The notes: a model not told the origin generated them from the sequence alone. Positions 54,347 to 63,290 are shown, counted from the first letter of the stretch. The stretch: 64,000 bases of DNA from Chitinophaga sp. MM2321 (GCF_964033635.1 NZ_OZ035533.1:4092001-4156000), one strand, 5' to 3'. Made by a program: numbers and translations.

Positions 54347-54619
54347 TTATTTAGCGGCTGTTGCTATAAAAAACAGCACACCCAAAGCAATCAGCACGAT
54401 GGTCAGTATAATCCCTAATGTCCAGTAGCTATATGTTTTGACGCAATCTGCGCGATTGATGTGATCTTCCATTTCAAGCCACCCGGCCCCACCGTCCTCC
54501 ACATTTTGCGAGGGATCCAGTTTACCTTTGCGGATCAACCGCCGGTATTTTATGGCAACCCGTCGCGCATTGGGCACCTGGTCCATCAATTGGAATAGTT
54601 CCTGTGTTTCTTTATTCAT
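54347..54619 (-). CDS. Small single-pass membrane protein, hypothetical
   Basis: A 90-residue protein with an N-terminal charged, helical part (QLMDQVPNARRVAIKYRRLI and RKGKLDPSQN) and one C-terminal membrane helix (about 66-87, YWTLGIILTIVLIALGVLFF). No known family recognised. It is isolated, convergent with the glycoside hydrolase and divergent from a two-component operon. A near-consensus -7 box (TAAATTTT) precedes the start. Confidence 0.65.
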   Translation of the reverse strand: MNKETQELFQLMDQVPNARRVAIKYRRLIRKGKLDPSQNVEDGGAGWLEMEDHINRADCVKTYSYWTLGIILTIVLIALGVLFFIATAAK

Positions 54620-54889
54620 GTAGAAAATTTATCGCCCCTGTTCCTTATCCATTCCTGCCCGGCAATTGCTGTAGAGATCTACCGTAAATTATGTCCTGGG
54701 GGGCCTATCGCTGTTATATTATACCTGTAATCATATCCTGAGCGCATCAGGTAAAAAAGAAATACTACACTTCTATAAACGATAAAAAGATGACTTTGGT
54801 TTTCCCTTTCCGGTAAAGGAAGAACAGCCCGTAAAGCATGTTTACATCAGCTACAGATTTTCTTTAGTATTTATCCCTACTTTTAACCA

Positions 54890-55561
54890 ATGAAAGTGCT
54901 GATCATAGAAGATGAACCCGCGCTGCGGGCTAGTATCCGGGAATATCTCGAACACCAGGGACTTATCTGTGAAACAGCCGCCGATTTTAACCAGGCCATA
55001 GATAAAGTCAACGACTTCGGGTATGACTGTATTGTAGCAGACATCGGCCTGCCCATGGGAAGCGGATTGGATGTGGTGAAAGAACTGAAAATACTCAAAT
55101 CCAAAGCCGGTATCATTATTATCTCCGCCAAAGATTCACTGGAAGATAAACTTTACGGATTGGAGCTGGGCGCAGATGATTATCTCACCAAACCTTTCCA
55201 TCTCTCTGAACTAAATGCCCGGATCAACGCTATTCTCCGGCGCAAAAACTTTGATGGCGATACCACTATCACCTTCTTCGAAATTACGGTTATGCCGGCG
55301 TCGAAGACAGTGCTGGTACATGATAAGTCTGTTACGCTAACCGGTAAGGAATACCAGTTGCTGCTGTACTTTATTGCCAATCAGCACCGGGTGGTTACCA
55401 AAGCCGCGCTGGCAGGCCACCTCTGGGGAGATGCCTACGACCAGGCCGGATCATACGATTTCATTTATACACACATTAAAAATCTCCGCAAAAAACTCAT
55501 TGAAGCAGGCGGCGAAGATTATATCAAAACAGTATACGGAACAGGATACCGGTTTGGATAA
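54890..55561 (+). CDS. OmpR/PhoB-family response regulator
   Basis: A 223-residue regulator. The receiver has the acidic group Glu7-Asp8, phosphoacceptor Asp51 (VADIGLPMGSG) and Lys101 (YLTKPFHLSE). The C-terminal winged helix (about 125-222) has LTGKEYQLLLYFIANQHRVV and YIKTVYGTGYRFG. It precedes its kinase by 10 bases. The target genes are unknown; the nearby LTA-synthase-like gene suggests an envelope role. Confidence 0.95.
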   Translation: MKVLIIEDEPALRASIREYLEHQGLICETAADFNQAIDKVNDFGYDCIVADIGLPMGSGLDVVKELKILKSKAGIIIISAKDSLEDKLYGLELGADDYLTKPFHLSELNARINAILRRKNFDGDTTITFFEITVMPASKTVLVHDKSVTLTGKEYQLLLYFIANQHRVVTKAALAGHLWGDAYDQAGSYDFIYTHIKNLRKKLIEAGGEDYIKTVYGTGYRFG

Positions 55562-55571
55562 AATTATCATC

Positions 55572-56834
55572 ATGAAATTACTCACCAAAACCACCCTCTA
55601 TTTCTTACTGATCATGCTGCCGGTGTTCACCATCGGCGCATTTTACCTCTTCTATAAATTCAATAAAGAAATTAAACACGAAACAGATGAGGAGCTTGTA
55701 AACGACAAATTGCACTGGCTCCGCTACCTCGACACTGCCAGCGTTAATAACCCCATATTAAGCATCAACACACAGGAATTTCAACTGTCACCCACAGACC
55801 AACCCTTGCAGCAAAAGCATCAGCTCCGGGGTGTCAACCTGTACCAGGAAACAGAAGATATGAAAGCCCCTTTCCGCGAGCTTTCACAGGTGATCAGCTT
55901 CCATGATAAAAACTATCAACTGGTATTACGGAAATCGCTGATAGAAAAAGATGATCTTGTAAAAAATATAGTACATGTAATGCTTTTCGCCTTCGGCGGA
56001 TTATTACTTTTTGCTTTACTTTCCAACTGGTTTATCAGTAAAAAAATATGGAAGCCGTTCTATCTTTCTCTGGAAAAAATCAAACAGCTACAGCTGAATA
56101 AAATGGAGGTATTATCACTCAAACCTACCCCTACCCACGAATTCAACCAGCTGCACACAGCACTCAACCACATGGCCGCCCGCATCCACCAGGACTATAC
56201 CAATATGAAAGAGCTGACAGAAGATGCCGCCCATGAAATGCAGACGCCGCTGGCTATTGTTCAGAGTAAACTGGAACTACTGTTGCAGGATGAAACATTG
56301 ACAGAAGAACAAATGAAAAATATCCTGCAGAGTTATGATGAGCTCCAGCGCCTGTCACGCCTCAATCATAACCTGCTGCTGCTGGCCAAGATCGAAAACC
56401 AGCAATACCCCGTTACCGGGCAACCCGACCTCGTGGCCGTAGTAGAAAAATACCTGCTACTATTTGAAGAACTGGCTAAAGAAAAACAGCTCACCATTGA
56501 AACAACCATGACAGCACCCGCCCCATGGCCGCTACATCCCGCACTGGCAGACATTCTCGTGAGCAACCTGTTGGGCAATGCCATCAAATATAATACGGTC
56601 GAAGGTCAGATCCAGATCAGTTTATCCGGTACTTTTTTTAGTATCACTAACAGCAGCCAGCTCCCTGAAATACCTGCGGGCAGTCTCTTTCAGCGTTTTA
56701 AAAAACACAACCCGGGATACTCCGGCTCCAATGGCCTGGGCCTGGCCATCGTCAAAAAAATAGCCGATTCTTACCAGTTATCTATCCACTACAAGTATGA
56801 CCAGGGGCATCATACGTTCACCGTCAGTTATTAA
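55572..56834 (+). CDS. Sensor histidine kinase
   Basis: A 420-residue membrane kinase starting MKLLTKTTLYFLLIMLPVFT at 55572; the reading frame is open further upstream but that would overlap the regulator gene by some 190 bases. Two membrane helices (about 8-28 and 133-155) enclose a periplasmic sensor of about 105 residues. The phosphorylated His221 is in DAAHEMQTPLAIVQSKLELL; the ATPase has NLLGNAIKYN and NGLGLAIVKK, but the region usually holding DxGxG is shortened to FSITNSSQLPEI, so the ATP lid differs from the norm. Confidence 0.93.
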   Translation: MKLLTKTTLYFLLIMLPVFTIGAFYLFYKFNKEIKHETDEELVNDKLHWLRYLDTASVNNPILSINTQEFQLSPTDQPLQQKHQLRGVNLYQETEDMKAPFRELSQVISFHDKNYQLVLRKSLIEKDDLVKNIVHVMLFAFGGLLLFALLSNWFISKKIWKPFYLSLEKIKQLQLNKMEVLSLKPTPTHEFNQLHTALNHMAARIHQDYTNMKELTEDAAHEMQTPLAIVQSKLELLLQDETLTEEQMKNILQSYDELQRLSRLNHNLLLLAKIENQQYPVTGQPDLVAVVEKYLLLFEELAKEKQLTIETTMTAPAPWPLHPALADILVSNLLGNAIKYNTVEGQIQISLSGTFFSITNSSQLPEIPAGSLFQRFKKHNPGYSGSNGLGLAIVKKIADSYQLSIHYKYDQGHHTFTVSY

Positions 56835-56859
56835 ATCCGAAAATCTCAAAATCCATAAA

Positions 56860-56890
56860 TTCGTAAATCATAAATATCTATCTACCTTTG
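56860..56890 (+). promoter_or_regulatory. Candidate promoter of the LTA-synthase-like gene
   Basis: TACCTTTG (56883-56890) is a full -7 match, with TTCG (56860-56863) 19 bases upstream as an approximate -33 box. The leader would be about 16 bases. Confidence 0.55.
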
Positions 56891-56912
56891 CGGCCTCAAC
56901 TCTTTATGCCCG

Positions 56913-58862
56913 ATGAAATCAGCTAAAAACCGGTATGCCGTACTGTTCGGCTTTATATTCTTATTCCTCGTCCTATCCTTTCTTGTAAGATCGGCTTTGC
57001 TGATATGGTCTTACCCGCAATCCGGCCTCACCATGACCGGCATTCTTTCCATTTTTGCAAAAGGGTTGGTATTTGATACCGGCGTCGCACTTTTCTTTAC
57101 GATCGCTTATGCGCTCTACCTGTTGCTCCTGCCACAACGGCTGAATAACACGATGGTGAACCGCGCCTTTACCTATACCGGTTATTTCCTGGCAACCATG
57201 CTTGTCATCTTTTCCTTCTTTGCAGAATTTACTTTCTGGGGAGAATATGCAGGGCGTTTCGACTTCATCGCGGTAGATTACCTCATCTATACCTACGAGG
57301 TGATCAGTAATATCAACCAGTCGTATCCCCTGCCATTGCTGATTGGCGGCGTATTGCTGGCTACCGCTTTCCTCACCTGGCTACTTATCCGGCGGGGTAC
57401 TTTCCGCCGCAGCTTCCAGTCCCGCACGCCTTTTGGCAAGCGGCTCCTTATTTTTGGCGGCTTGCTGGCGGCAACACTTGTTCATATCTTTTTTATAAAT
57501 AATGCCTGGGCAGATAAAAGCAAGAACCGCTATCAGCAGGAACTATCCAAAGCCGGTATCTATGCTTTTGTTTCCGCTTACCTGAATAATGAACTGGCAT
57601 ACGATAAATATTATTTGCTGGAAGATGAACCAACCGCCTTTACACAGGTGCGCGGATTGCTACAGTCGCCGGATGCAAAGTACCTGGAAAATGATAACAG
57701 CATTTACCGGCATATAACGGATACGGCTACACCGGTTATGCCCAACGTGATCATGGTGACCATTGAAAGCTTCAGCGCCGACTTCATGACGCGCTTCGGC
57801 AATACAGAACACATCACACCGGTACTGGACAGTATCGCCAAAGAAGGTATCCTGTTTACCAACATGTACGCCACCGGCACACGCACCGTAAGAGGTATGG
57901 AAGCCCTCACCCTGGCGGTTCCGCCTACACCCGGTCAGAGCATTGTACGGCGGAAAGGGAATGAAAACCTCTTCTCCGCAGCCACTATATTCCGGAAAGA
58001 AGGCTACCAGCCCACTTTCTTCTATGGCGGCGATGGCTATTTCGATAATATGAACATGTTCTTCGGCAACAATGGCTACGATATTACCGATCGCCTGCGT
58101 CACCGCCTGGTAAACGACCGTATCGCGGGCATTCGTACCAATATCCCCGACAGCGCCGTTCGTTTCGAGAATGCCTGGGGTGTTTGTGACGAAGACATCT
58201 ATGATGCGGCCATCAAAAGTGCAGATGAAAAGTATGCGGCCGGCAAGCCTTTTTACGATTTCATCATGACCACCTCCAATCACCGCCCATATACCTATCC
58301 CGGCGGCAAAATAGATATCCCTTCCGGTACCAGCCGTGAAGGCGCCGTAAAATATACCGACTACGCCATCGGCCAGCTGTTGCAAAAGATCCGCAACAAA
58401 CCCTGGTTCAGCAATACCGTTATTATTTTCGTAGCAGACCATTGCGCCAGCAGCGCCGGTAAAAATGAAATAGAAGTCAGCAAATACCACATCCCCTGCA
58501 TCTTCTATAATGTTCCCGGCGCTACTGCACAGGAAATCCCTGTCATGTGCTCACAGATAGACATCTACCCCACATTGCTGGGGCTATTGCATTGGTCGTA
58601 CGACAGTAACTTCTTTGGCAAAAATGTGCTGGACTCCACCTATCAGCCCCGTACCCTGGTGAGCACCTATCAGAAACTGGCCTATCTCGAACCCGGCAAG
58701 CTACTCATTCTCAGCCCCCAGCAAAAGGCACAGTGCTTTTCGTGGAACCAGCTAAAGAATGAACAACACCCTGTTCCGATGGACAGCGCCTTGCTGCAAC
58801 GCAGTATTGCCACCTACCAGACGGCATATTCACTGTTTAAAAACGGTGGAATGAAGAAGTAA
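56913..58862 (+). CDS. LTA-synthase-family sulfatase-fold protein
   Basis: A 649-residue protein with five N-terminal membrane helices (about 10-30, 45-72, 88-108, 140-160, 178-196) and a periplasmic sulfatase/LtaS-fold domain. Metal ligand Glu285 (MVTIESFSADF), the nucleophile Thr, probably Thr325, in TGTRTVRGME, and FVADHC (Asp-His ligand pair) are present. In Gram-negatives such proteins transfer phosphoglycerol or phosphoethanolamine to periplasmic or surface glycans. As Bacteroidota lack lipoteichoic acid, the acceptor is unknown. Downstream of a two-component pair but with its own promoter. Confidence 0.9.
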   Translation: MKSAKNRYAVLFGFIFLFLVLSFLVRSALLIWSYPQSGLTMTGILSIFAKGLVFDTGVALFFTIAYALYLLLLPQRLNNTMVNRAFTYTGYFLATMLVIFSFFAEFTFWGEYAGRFDFIAVDYLIYTYEVISNINQSYPLPLLIGGVLLATAFLTWLLIRRGTFRRSFQSRTPFGKRLLIFGGLLAATLVHIFFINNAWADKSKNRYQQELSKAGIYAFVSAYLNNELAYDKYYLLEDEPTAFTQVRGLLQSPDAKYLENDNSIYRHITDTATPVMPNVIMVTIESFSADFMTRFGNTEHITPVLDSIAKEGILFTNMYATGTRTVRGMEALTLAVPPTPGQSIVRRKGNENLFSAATIFRKEGYQPTFFYGGDGYFDNMNMFFGNNGYDITDRLRHRLVNDRIAGIRTNIPDSAVRFENAWGVCDEDIYDAAIKSADEKYAAGKPFYDFIMTTSNHRPYTYPGGKIDIPSGTSREGAVKYTDYAIGQLLQKIRNKPWFSNTVIIFVADHCASSAGKNEIEVSKYHIPCIFYNVPGATAQEIPVMCSQIDIYPTLLGLLHWSYDSNFFGKNVLDSTYQPRTLVSTYQKLAYLEPGKLLILSPQQKAQCFSWNQLKNEQHPVPMDSALLQRSIATYQTAYSLFKNGGMKK

Positions 58863-58875
58863 AAAAATTACGGAT

Positions 58876-58883
58876 TACATTTG
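58876..58883 (+). promoter_or_regulatory. Candidate -7 box in front of bioA
   Basis: TACATTTG matches TAnnTTTG fully but ends only 4 bases before the ATG at 58888, which would make the transcript leaderless. It may be a chance match, with bioA transcribed from the upstream gene. Confidence 0.35.
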
Positions 58884-58887
58884 CTGC

Positions 58888-60168
58888 ATGCTAAAAAACA
58901 CCTCCCTCTCTTCCAGGGACCTCAGCGTGATCTGGCATCCGTATACACAGATGCAGACTGCTCCTGCACCTATCGCCATTGTGCGTGGTGAAGGCGCTTG
59001 TTTATATGATGAAGACGGTCAGGAATATATAGATGCCACCTCCAGCTGGTGGGTAAATATTCACGGGCATGCACATCCACATATTGCGCAGCAGCTGGCT
59101 GCGCAGGCGCTGCAACTACAGCATTGCATCTTTGCCGGCTATACGCATCCGCCGGCAGTAAACCTCGCAGAACGGCTGCTGGAAATCCTGCCCACACAGC
59201 AACGCCGCGTTTTTTATTCCGACAATGGCTCTACAGCCGTAGAGGTGGCGCTAAAAATGGCCTTACAGTACTGGGATAACAAAGGGCAGCCCAAACGCAA
59301 AATACTGGCCTTTAAAAACGCTTATCACGGCGATACCTTCGGTGCGATGAGCGTGAGCGGCAGAAGTGTTTTCACCCGTGTATTCGATGACTTCCTGTTT
59401 GAAGTGCATTTCCTCGATCTGCCTTCCCCGGAAAATATCTCACAAATTATAGCAGATATAGCGGCGCAACAGCCAGCACAGATAGCGGCCTTTATTTTTG
59501 AGCCCCTGCTGCAAGGCGCCGGCGGCATGGTGATGTATGATGCCACGGCATTTGATGAACTGTTGCAATATTGTGTATCGGAAAATATCCTGCTGATTGC
59601 AGATGAAGTGATGACAGGCTTTGGCAGAACAGGGAAGAATTTTGCGATGGAATATGTCAGCACCCAACCGGATATGATATGCCTCTCTAAAGGTCTTACG
59701 GGCGGCAGTATGGCGCTGGGCATCACTACCTGCACCCATCAGATCTACGAAGCCTTCCTGTCTACCGACAAACTCAAAACCCTGTTCCATGGCCACTCTT
59801 TTACAGCCAATCCTCTCGCCTGCAGCGTTGCCCTGGCCAGTATGGACCTCTTCACCGATCCCGCCTGCGCACAACAACGGACACGCATACACACACGTCA
59901 TCAGCAGTTCCTGCCGGAGCTGCAACAAGCAACGATCATCAAGAACCCGAGGCTGCTGGGAACTGTCTTAGCCTTTGAAATTATAACGGATAACGTAGAT
60001 GGGTATACGAACAAGCTGGGGGATCAGCTGCATCATTTTTTTAAGGAGAAACGGATCATGCTGCGACCACTGGGCAACACCTTGTATATTTTGCCACCCT
60101 ACTGTATCACAGACGCACAGCTGGAGAAAGTATACGCCAGCATCAGGGAGTTCATTTCTACACGATAG
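58888..60168 (+). CDS. bioA: Adenosylmethionine-8-amino-7-oxononanoate aminotransferase
   Basis: A 426-residue PLP enzyme of biotin synthesis that converts 8-amino-7-oxononanoate to 7,8-diaminononanoate with S-adenosylmethionine as amino donor. Hallmarks are the N-terminal VIWHPYTQM, ATSSWWVNIHGHAHP, the DNGSTAVEVALKMALQYW segment, ADEVMTGFGRTG and the PLP lysine in CLSKGLTGG. VIWHPYTQM and SSWWVN are typical of BioA and not of other class III aminotransferases. It starts 25 bases after the LTA-synthase-like gene. No other bio gene is in the window. Confidence 0.95.
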   Translation: MLKNTSLSSRDLSVIWHPYTQMQTAPAPIAIVRGEGACLYDEDGQEYIDATSSWWVNIHGHAHPHIAQQLAAQALQLQHCIFAGYTHPPAVNLAERLLEILPTQQRRVFYSDNGSTAVEVALKMALQYWDNKGQPKRKILAFKNAYHGDTFGAMSVSGRSVFTRVFDDFLFEVHFLDLPSPENISQIIADIAAQQPAQIAAFIFEPLLQGAGGMVMYDATAFDELLQYCVSENILLIADEVMTGFGRTGKNFAMEYVSTQPDMICLSKGLTGGSMALGITTCTHQIYEAFLSTDKLKTLFHGHSFTANPLACSVALASMDLFTDPACAQQRTRIHTRHQQFLPELQQATIIKNPRLLGTVLAFEIITDNVDGYTNKLGDQLHHFFKEKRIMLRPLGNTLYILPPYCITDAQLEKVYASIREFISTR

Positions 60169-60183
60169 CGTTGTTAAAGTATG

Positions 60184-60268
60184 TAGGGATTTATTGATTT
60201 ACGAATTTAGGGATTTGAAATCTTCGCTGCATTTCAAATCCCTAAATTCGTAAATCAATAAATCCCTA
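60184..60268. repeat. Perfect 38-bp inverted repeat (element 4)
   Basis: Arms 60184-60221 and 60231-60268 are perfectly complementary (TAGGGATTTATTGATTTACG at the left start) around the 9-base loop CTTCGCTGC. It lies between the stops of convergent bioA and DUF2911 genes. There is no T run on either side. AAATTCGTAAATC in the right arm also occurs singly at 56857-56869. Confidence 0.9.
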
Positions 60269-60278
60269 AATATTAATG

Positions 60279-60773
60279 TTACTTAACCGGCACCGCTATC
60301 TTCGTATCATCCCATTCCATCACAACAGCACCTGCGGGCAGGCTGAATGTGAGTTTTTCTACAGATGATGTGAGTGGTACCCGTGGTACTTTTACGGATA
60401 ATACATCTTCCCCTTTATTCTTATCATAATCAAAAGCGCCCCACTGACCGAGTTTGCCATTCAGGATGACAGTCCATGTTTTAGGATCAGGAATGGTGAA
60501 GAGTGTATAAGTACCTTTTTTTACAGGTTTGCCACCAAAAATCATGTTTCTGTTGAAAGTGATTTCTGTAGCCTTGTTAGCGCCGGTACGCCATACTTTA
60601 CCAAAAGGTTCCAGGGTACCAAAAATCACCCTGCCTCTTTTGGAAGGTTGACCATATACCACTTTAATGTCCTTATTTTGTACCGTTACTTCTGGGCTCT
60701 TAGGCGCTTTTTCCTGGGCAAAGCCCAAGCTGGTAGCGGCTAAGAAAAAGGTTGCCAATAAGAGATGTTTCAT
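60279..60773 (-). CDS. DUF2911 exported protein
   Basis: A 164-residue periplasmic protein with a Sec signal (about 1-19, ATSLGFAQ). The mature part, with VVYGQPSKRGRVIFGTLEPF, GKVWRTGANKATEITFNRNM and KKGTYTLFTIPDPKTWTVIL, is a DUF2911 domain, common in Bacteroidota and of unknown function. It is convergent with bioA across a long palindrome. It is a single gene; the SRPBCC genes upstream are 123 bases away. Confidence 0.88.
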   Translation of the reverse strand: MKHLLLATFFLAATSLGFAQEKAPKSPEVTVQNKDIKVVYGQPSKRGRVIFGTLEPFGKVWRTGANKATEITFNRNMIFGGKPVKKGTYTLFTIPDPKTWTVILNGKLGQWGAFDYDKNKGEDVLSVKVPRVPLTSSVEKLTFSLPAGAVVMEWDDTKIAVPVK

Positions 60774-60896
60774 TTTTCAGATTTAAATGTTTGTTGGAAA
60801 AAGTGCAGTTTGAGATCGTATAACAATTTAAAACTTAAAATCCGGTGCAAACAATTTAATTGGATAAATGGCAAAATACATCCATATAACTATTCC

Positions 60897-61427
60897 CTAT
60901 TTCCGCTCACAGATTTCACTCAGCTTTGTCAGCCCGGCATCCATAGAAGGACCGTAGATCCTGTCGGATACAAAGCCCCGTAGTTTCCACCAGGGCAACA
61001 TCCCCAGCTTGATCTCCATATGCCAGAAGATGACCGTACCTGCGCCATCGGCAGTGGGCTTGAGTTCAAATCCACCTTTCACGGGCCGCATATTGTCGAT
61101 ATTCATCAGGTAATACACGCCTTTACCGGGCTCACTATCCAGTATGGCCACCTTTCCACTGTTAATCCTGCCCGCCCAGCTGTAGCTCGCGCCGGCCCCG
61201 GCAACAGTATCCGTATACATCAGCGTAGCCGTACTATCCGGGCGGCTCCAGGGATTCCAGTTTTCCCATGCCTTCAGGTTACTTACCTGCGCATATACGG
61301 TATCCATCGGTGCATAAATAACCCCTGTACGCTGTACCACCGCAGTAGAAGGAAAGACCAATGATAAAAGGAATACAAAAACTCCCAGCATCACGATGCT
61401 CAGGAAAAACAACTTTAAAAACCGCAT
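60897..61427 (-). CDS. SRPBCC-family protein with N-terminal membrane anchor (copy 2)
   Basis: A 176-residue protein with one N-terminal membrane helix (about 5-27) and an SRPBCC (START/Bet v1-like) domain beginning RTGVIYAPMDTVYAQVSNLK then AWENWNPW. It is paralogous to the gene 20 bases upstream: same length, same anchor, same NWxxWxPW and GASYSW motifs. SRPBCC domains bind hydrophobic ligands; function here unknown. Confidence 0.83.
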   Translation of the reverse strand: MRFLKLFFLSIVMLGVFVFLLSLVFPSTAVVQRTGVIYAPMDTVYAQVSNLKAWENWNPWSRPDSTATLMYTDTVAGAGASYSWAGRINSGKVAILDSEPGKGVYYLMNIDNMRPVKGGFELKPTADGAGTVIFWHMEIKLGMLPWWKLRGFVSDRIYGPSMDAGLTKLSEICERK

Positions 61428-61447
61428 ATCTTAATTTGTATTACGGA

Positions 61448-61978
61448 TTAGTGGATGACTAACCCCTTGATGGCCCGCAGACCTTTTTCAAAATCTTTAC
61501 CAACCCATTTATCCATCATGAGTCCCATTGCTTTCCGCAGCGGATGTTGTCCCATATTACAGGTCATGCTCCAGGTTATCAGTGTACCGCTTGCTACCGG
61601 ATCAAACCGGAAAGCGCCTTTTGCGGTGCCCATCCCCATGAAATCTATGTCTGTAGCGATGTACTGATCCGGCCTTGACTCCGTAACCGTCATATGGCCT
61701 TTGCCCACATTCCGGTTGGTGCTTTCCCAGCTGTAACTGGCGCCTATACCGCTTTCCTTCTCTCCATAAGTGATCTTAACAGAAGGGTCCTGTTCTTTCC
61801 AGGGTGACCACAGCTCCCAGTTACGCACCACATTCACTAAGGGAAAGACCTTGGTAACAGGTGCAGGAACCACCAGGGAACGTTCTACTTTTACTACAGG
61901 GGATAAAAAGAAGCTGAAAATGAAAAGCCCCAGTACAAGGACGATCAATGCCCCCAGGATAATAAAAAAGGCTTGCAT
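61448..61978 (-). CDS. SRPBCC-family protein with N-terminal membrane anchor (copy 1)
   Basis: A 176-residue paralogue of the next gene, with an N-terminal helix (about 5-28, FFIILGALIVLVLGLFIFSF) and an SRPBCC domain (VERSLVVPAPVTKVFPLVNV, NWELWSPWKEQDPS, GIGASYSWES). The tandem pair probably arose by duplication. It starts 41 bases after the ABC permease stop, so all three may be one transcript. Confidence 0.83.
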   Translation of the reverse strand: MQAFFIILGALIVLVLGLFIFSFFLSPVVKVERSLVVPAPVTKVFPLVNVVRNWELWSPWKEQDPSVKITYGEKESGIGASYSWESTNRNVGKGHMTVTESRPDQYIATDIDFMGMGTAKGAFRFDPVASGTLITWSMTCNMGQHPLRKAMGLMMDKWVGKDFEKGLRAIKGLVIH

Positions 61979-62019
61979 GTAGCTGGATTTAGGTTAGCCA
62001 AAGCTAACAAAAAACCAGG

Positions 62020-63126
62020 CTACTCCCAACGGAATACTTTTACGGCAACGGCATATACCACCACACCCCATAAGGTCAGAATGGCAATATCCCAACCCAC
62101 ATGCCACAGGTGCTGCCCTTCAAAGGCCACTTTACGCAGCGCATCGATCAGGTAAGTCAGCGGCATAATCTTGCAAACCGGCTGCAACCAGGCAGGAAAG
62201 GAATCTATCGGGAAAAAAGTACCTGCCAGCAGGAATTGCGGCAGCGTAATAATATTGGCAAGCGGTGGAATGGTGCTTTCATTTTTAGCAATACTGCTCA
62301 CCACAAAACCGAAACCCATAAATACCAGCAGCCCAAAAACAGACAATACCAGCATTTCCAGGAAGGTAGCAAACCCATGCACCAGTGTAAACCCAAAGGC
62401 AAAATGTCCCAGTCCGATGATCACCACGGAGCTGATCAGCTGAAAGGTCATCCGGCTCAGGGCTTCGGCCAGTACAATATAAGTACGCTTGATAGGGGTG
62501 GCAAAGAAACGCTTCAGCACCAATGTCTGACGCATGCCGTAAAACAGGAAGGCGGTACCGAATACGGCCGCACTCATTAAAGCAAAGCCCAGTTGTCCGG
62601 GCAAAATAAAGTCGATGGTCTTGAACTCCCGGCCCGGTACTTCTTCCGTGGTAAAAGTAGCCACAGTTGGCCGCTCATAAGCTCTTTCGTCCAGCACGCC
62701 GGTTACATTCTTCAGCACAGAAAGCAGGATTGCTTTTTTACTGACATCGGAAGCGGTCGAAGTTTTGATATGTACGGTATAGCCGGGTACACTGTCGGCC
62801 CCGGTTTTGGGAAGGATATTGAGTATAGCGATAATACGCCCCTTTTTCAGATCATCTTCCATCTCTTCCGCCGGCTGATCAGTAATCAGTTTCAGCGTTT
62901 TCACCTGCGTCAGCCCCTTGTAAAACTGGCTGTTGATATCCGTATGCCGGTCTACCCCCACTTTCACAGAAACACTACTGCTGCCTATAAATCCAAATAC
63001 AAGGATAAATACCAATGGGAAACCCAGGCTGAACACTACTGCGGAAGGACTTCTGAATATTCCTCTTAAACTTCCTTTCGTAATGGCCAACATGGCCCTC
63101 CATTGGCTGTACTTCTCTCCATTCAT
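62020..63126 (-). CDS. ABC-2-type transporter permease
   Basis: A 368-residue permease of the ABC-2 (YhiH/NatB-like) type: one N-terminal helix (about 28-47), a large extracytoplasmic part (about 50-190), then five helices (from about 195), ending VVVYAVAVKVFRWE. LPGQLGFALMSAAVFGTAFL begins the transport core. The export substrate cannot be read. No ATP-binding partner is in the window, so the ATPase must be elsewhere. It is preceded by a 49-bp perfect palindrome that separates it from sppA. Confidence 0.87.
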   Translation of the reverse strand: MNGEKYSQWRAMLAITKGSLRGIFRSPSAVVFSLGFPLVFILVFGFIGSSSVSVKVGVDRHTDINSQFYKGLTQVKTLKLITDQPAEEMEDDLKKGRIIAILNILPKTGADSVPGYTVHIKTSTASDVSKKAILLSVLKNVTGVLDERAYERPTVATFTTEEVPGREFKTIDFILPGQLGFALMSAAVFGTAFLFYGMRQTLVLKRFFATPIKRTYIVLAEALSRMTFQLISSVVIIGLGHFAFGFTLVHGFATFLEMLVLSVFGLLVFMGFGFVVSSIAKNESTIPPLANIITLPQFLLAGTFFPIDSFPAWLQPVCKIMPLTYLIDALRKVAFEGQHLWHVGWDIAILTLWGVVVYAVAVKVFRWE

Positions 63127-63169
63127 CTGAGCTGTGTTTTTAAAAACCGCGTAAAACTAACACAAAAGA

Positions 63170-63290
63170 ACCAGGATTAAAGGATTATTAGATTTACCAG
63201 ATGGGTGTTTTGTTGTTTAAAATTTGTTGTTTAAAAATTAAAAACAACAAAACACCCATCTGGTAAATCTAATAATCCTTTAATCCTGGT
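63170..63290. repeat. Perfect 49-bp inverted repeat (element 5)
   Basis: Arms 63170-63218 and 63242-63290 are perfectly complementary over 49 bases (ACCAGGATTAAAGGATTATT at the left start) around a 23-base A/T-rich loop. The right end touches the TGA of sppA (63290-63292). In the minus direction it is followed by TCTTTTG. Confidence 0.9.

Noticed and set aside
20165..63290. CRISPR array
   Set aside because: The repeats found are isolated inverted repeats and REP-like units, not regularly spaced direct repeats, and no cas genes are present.
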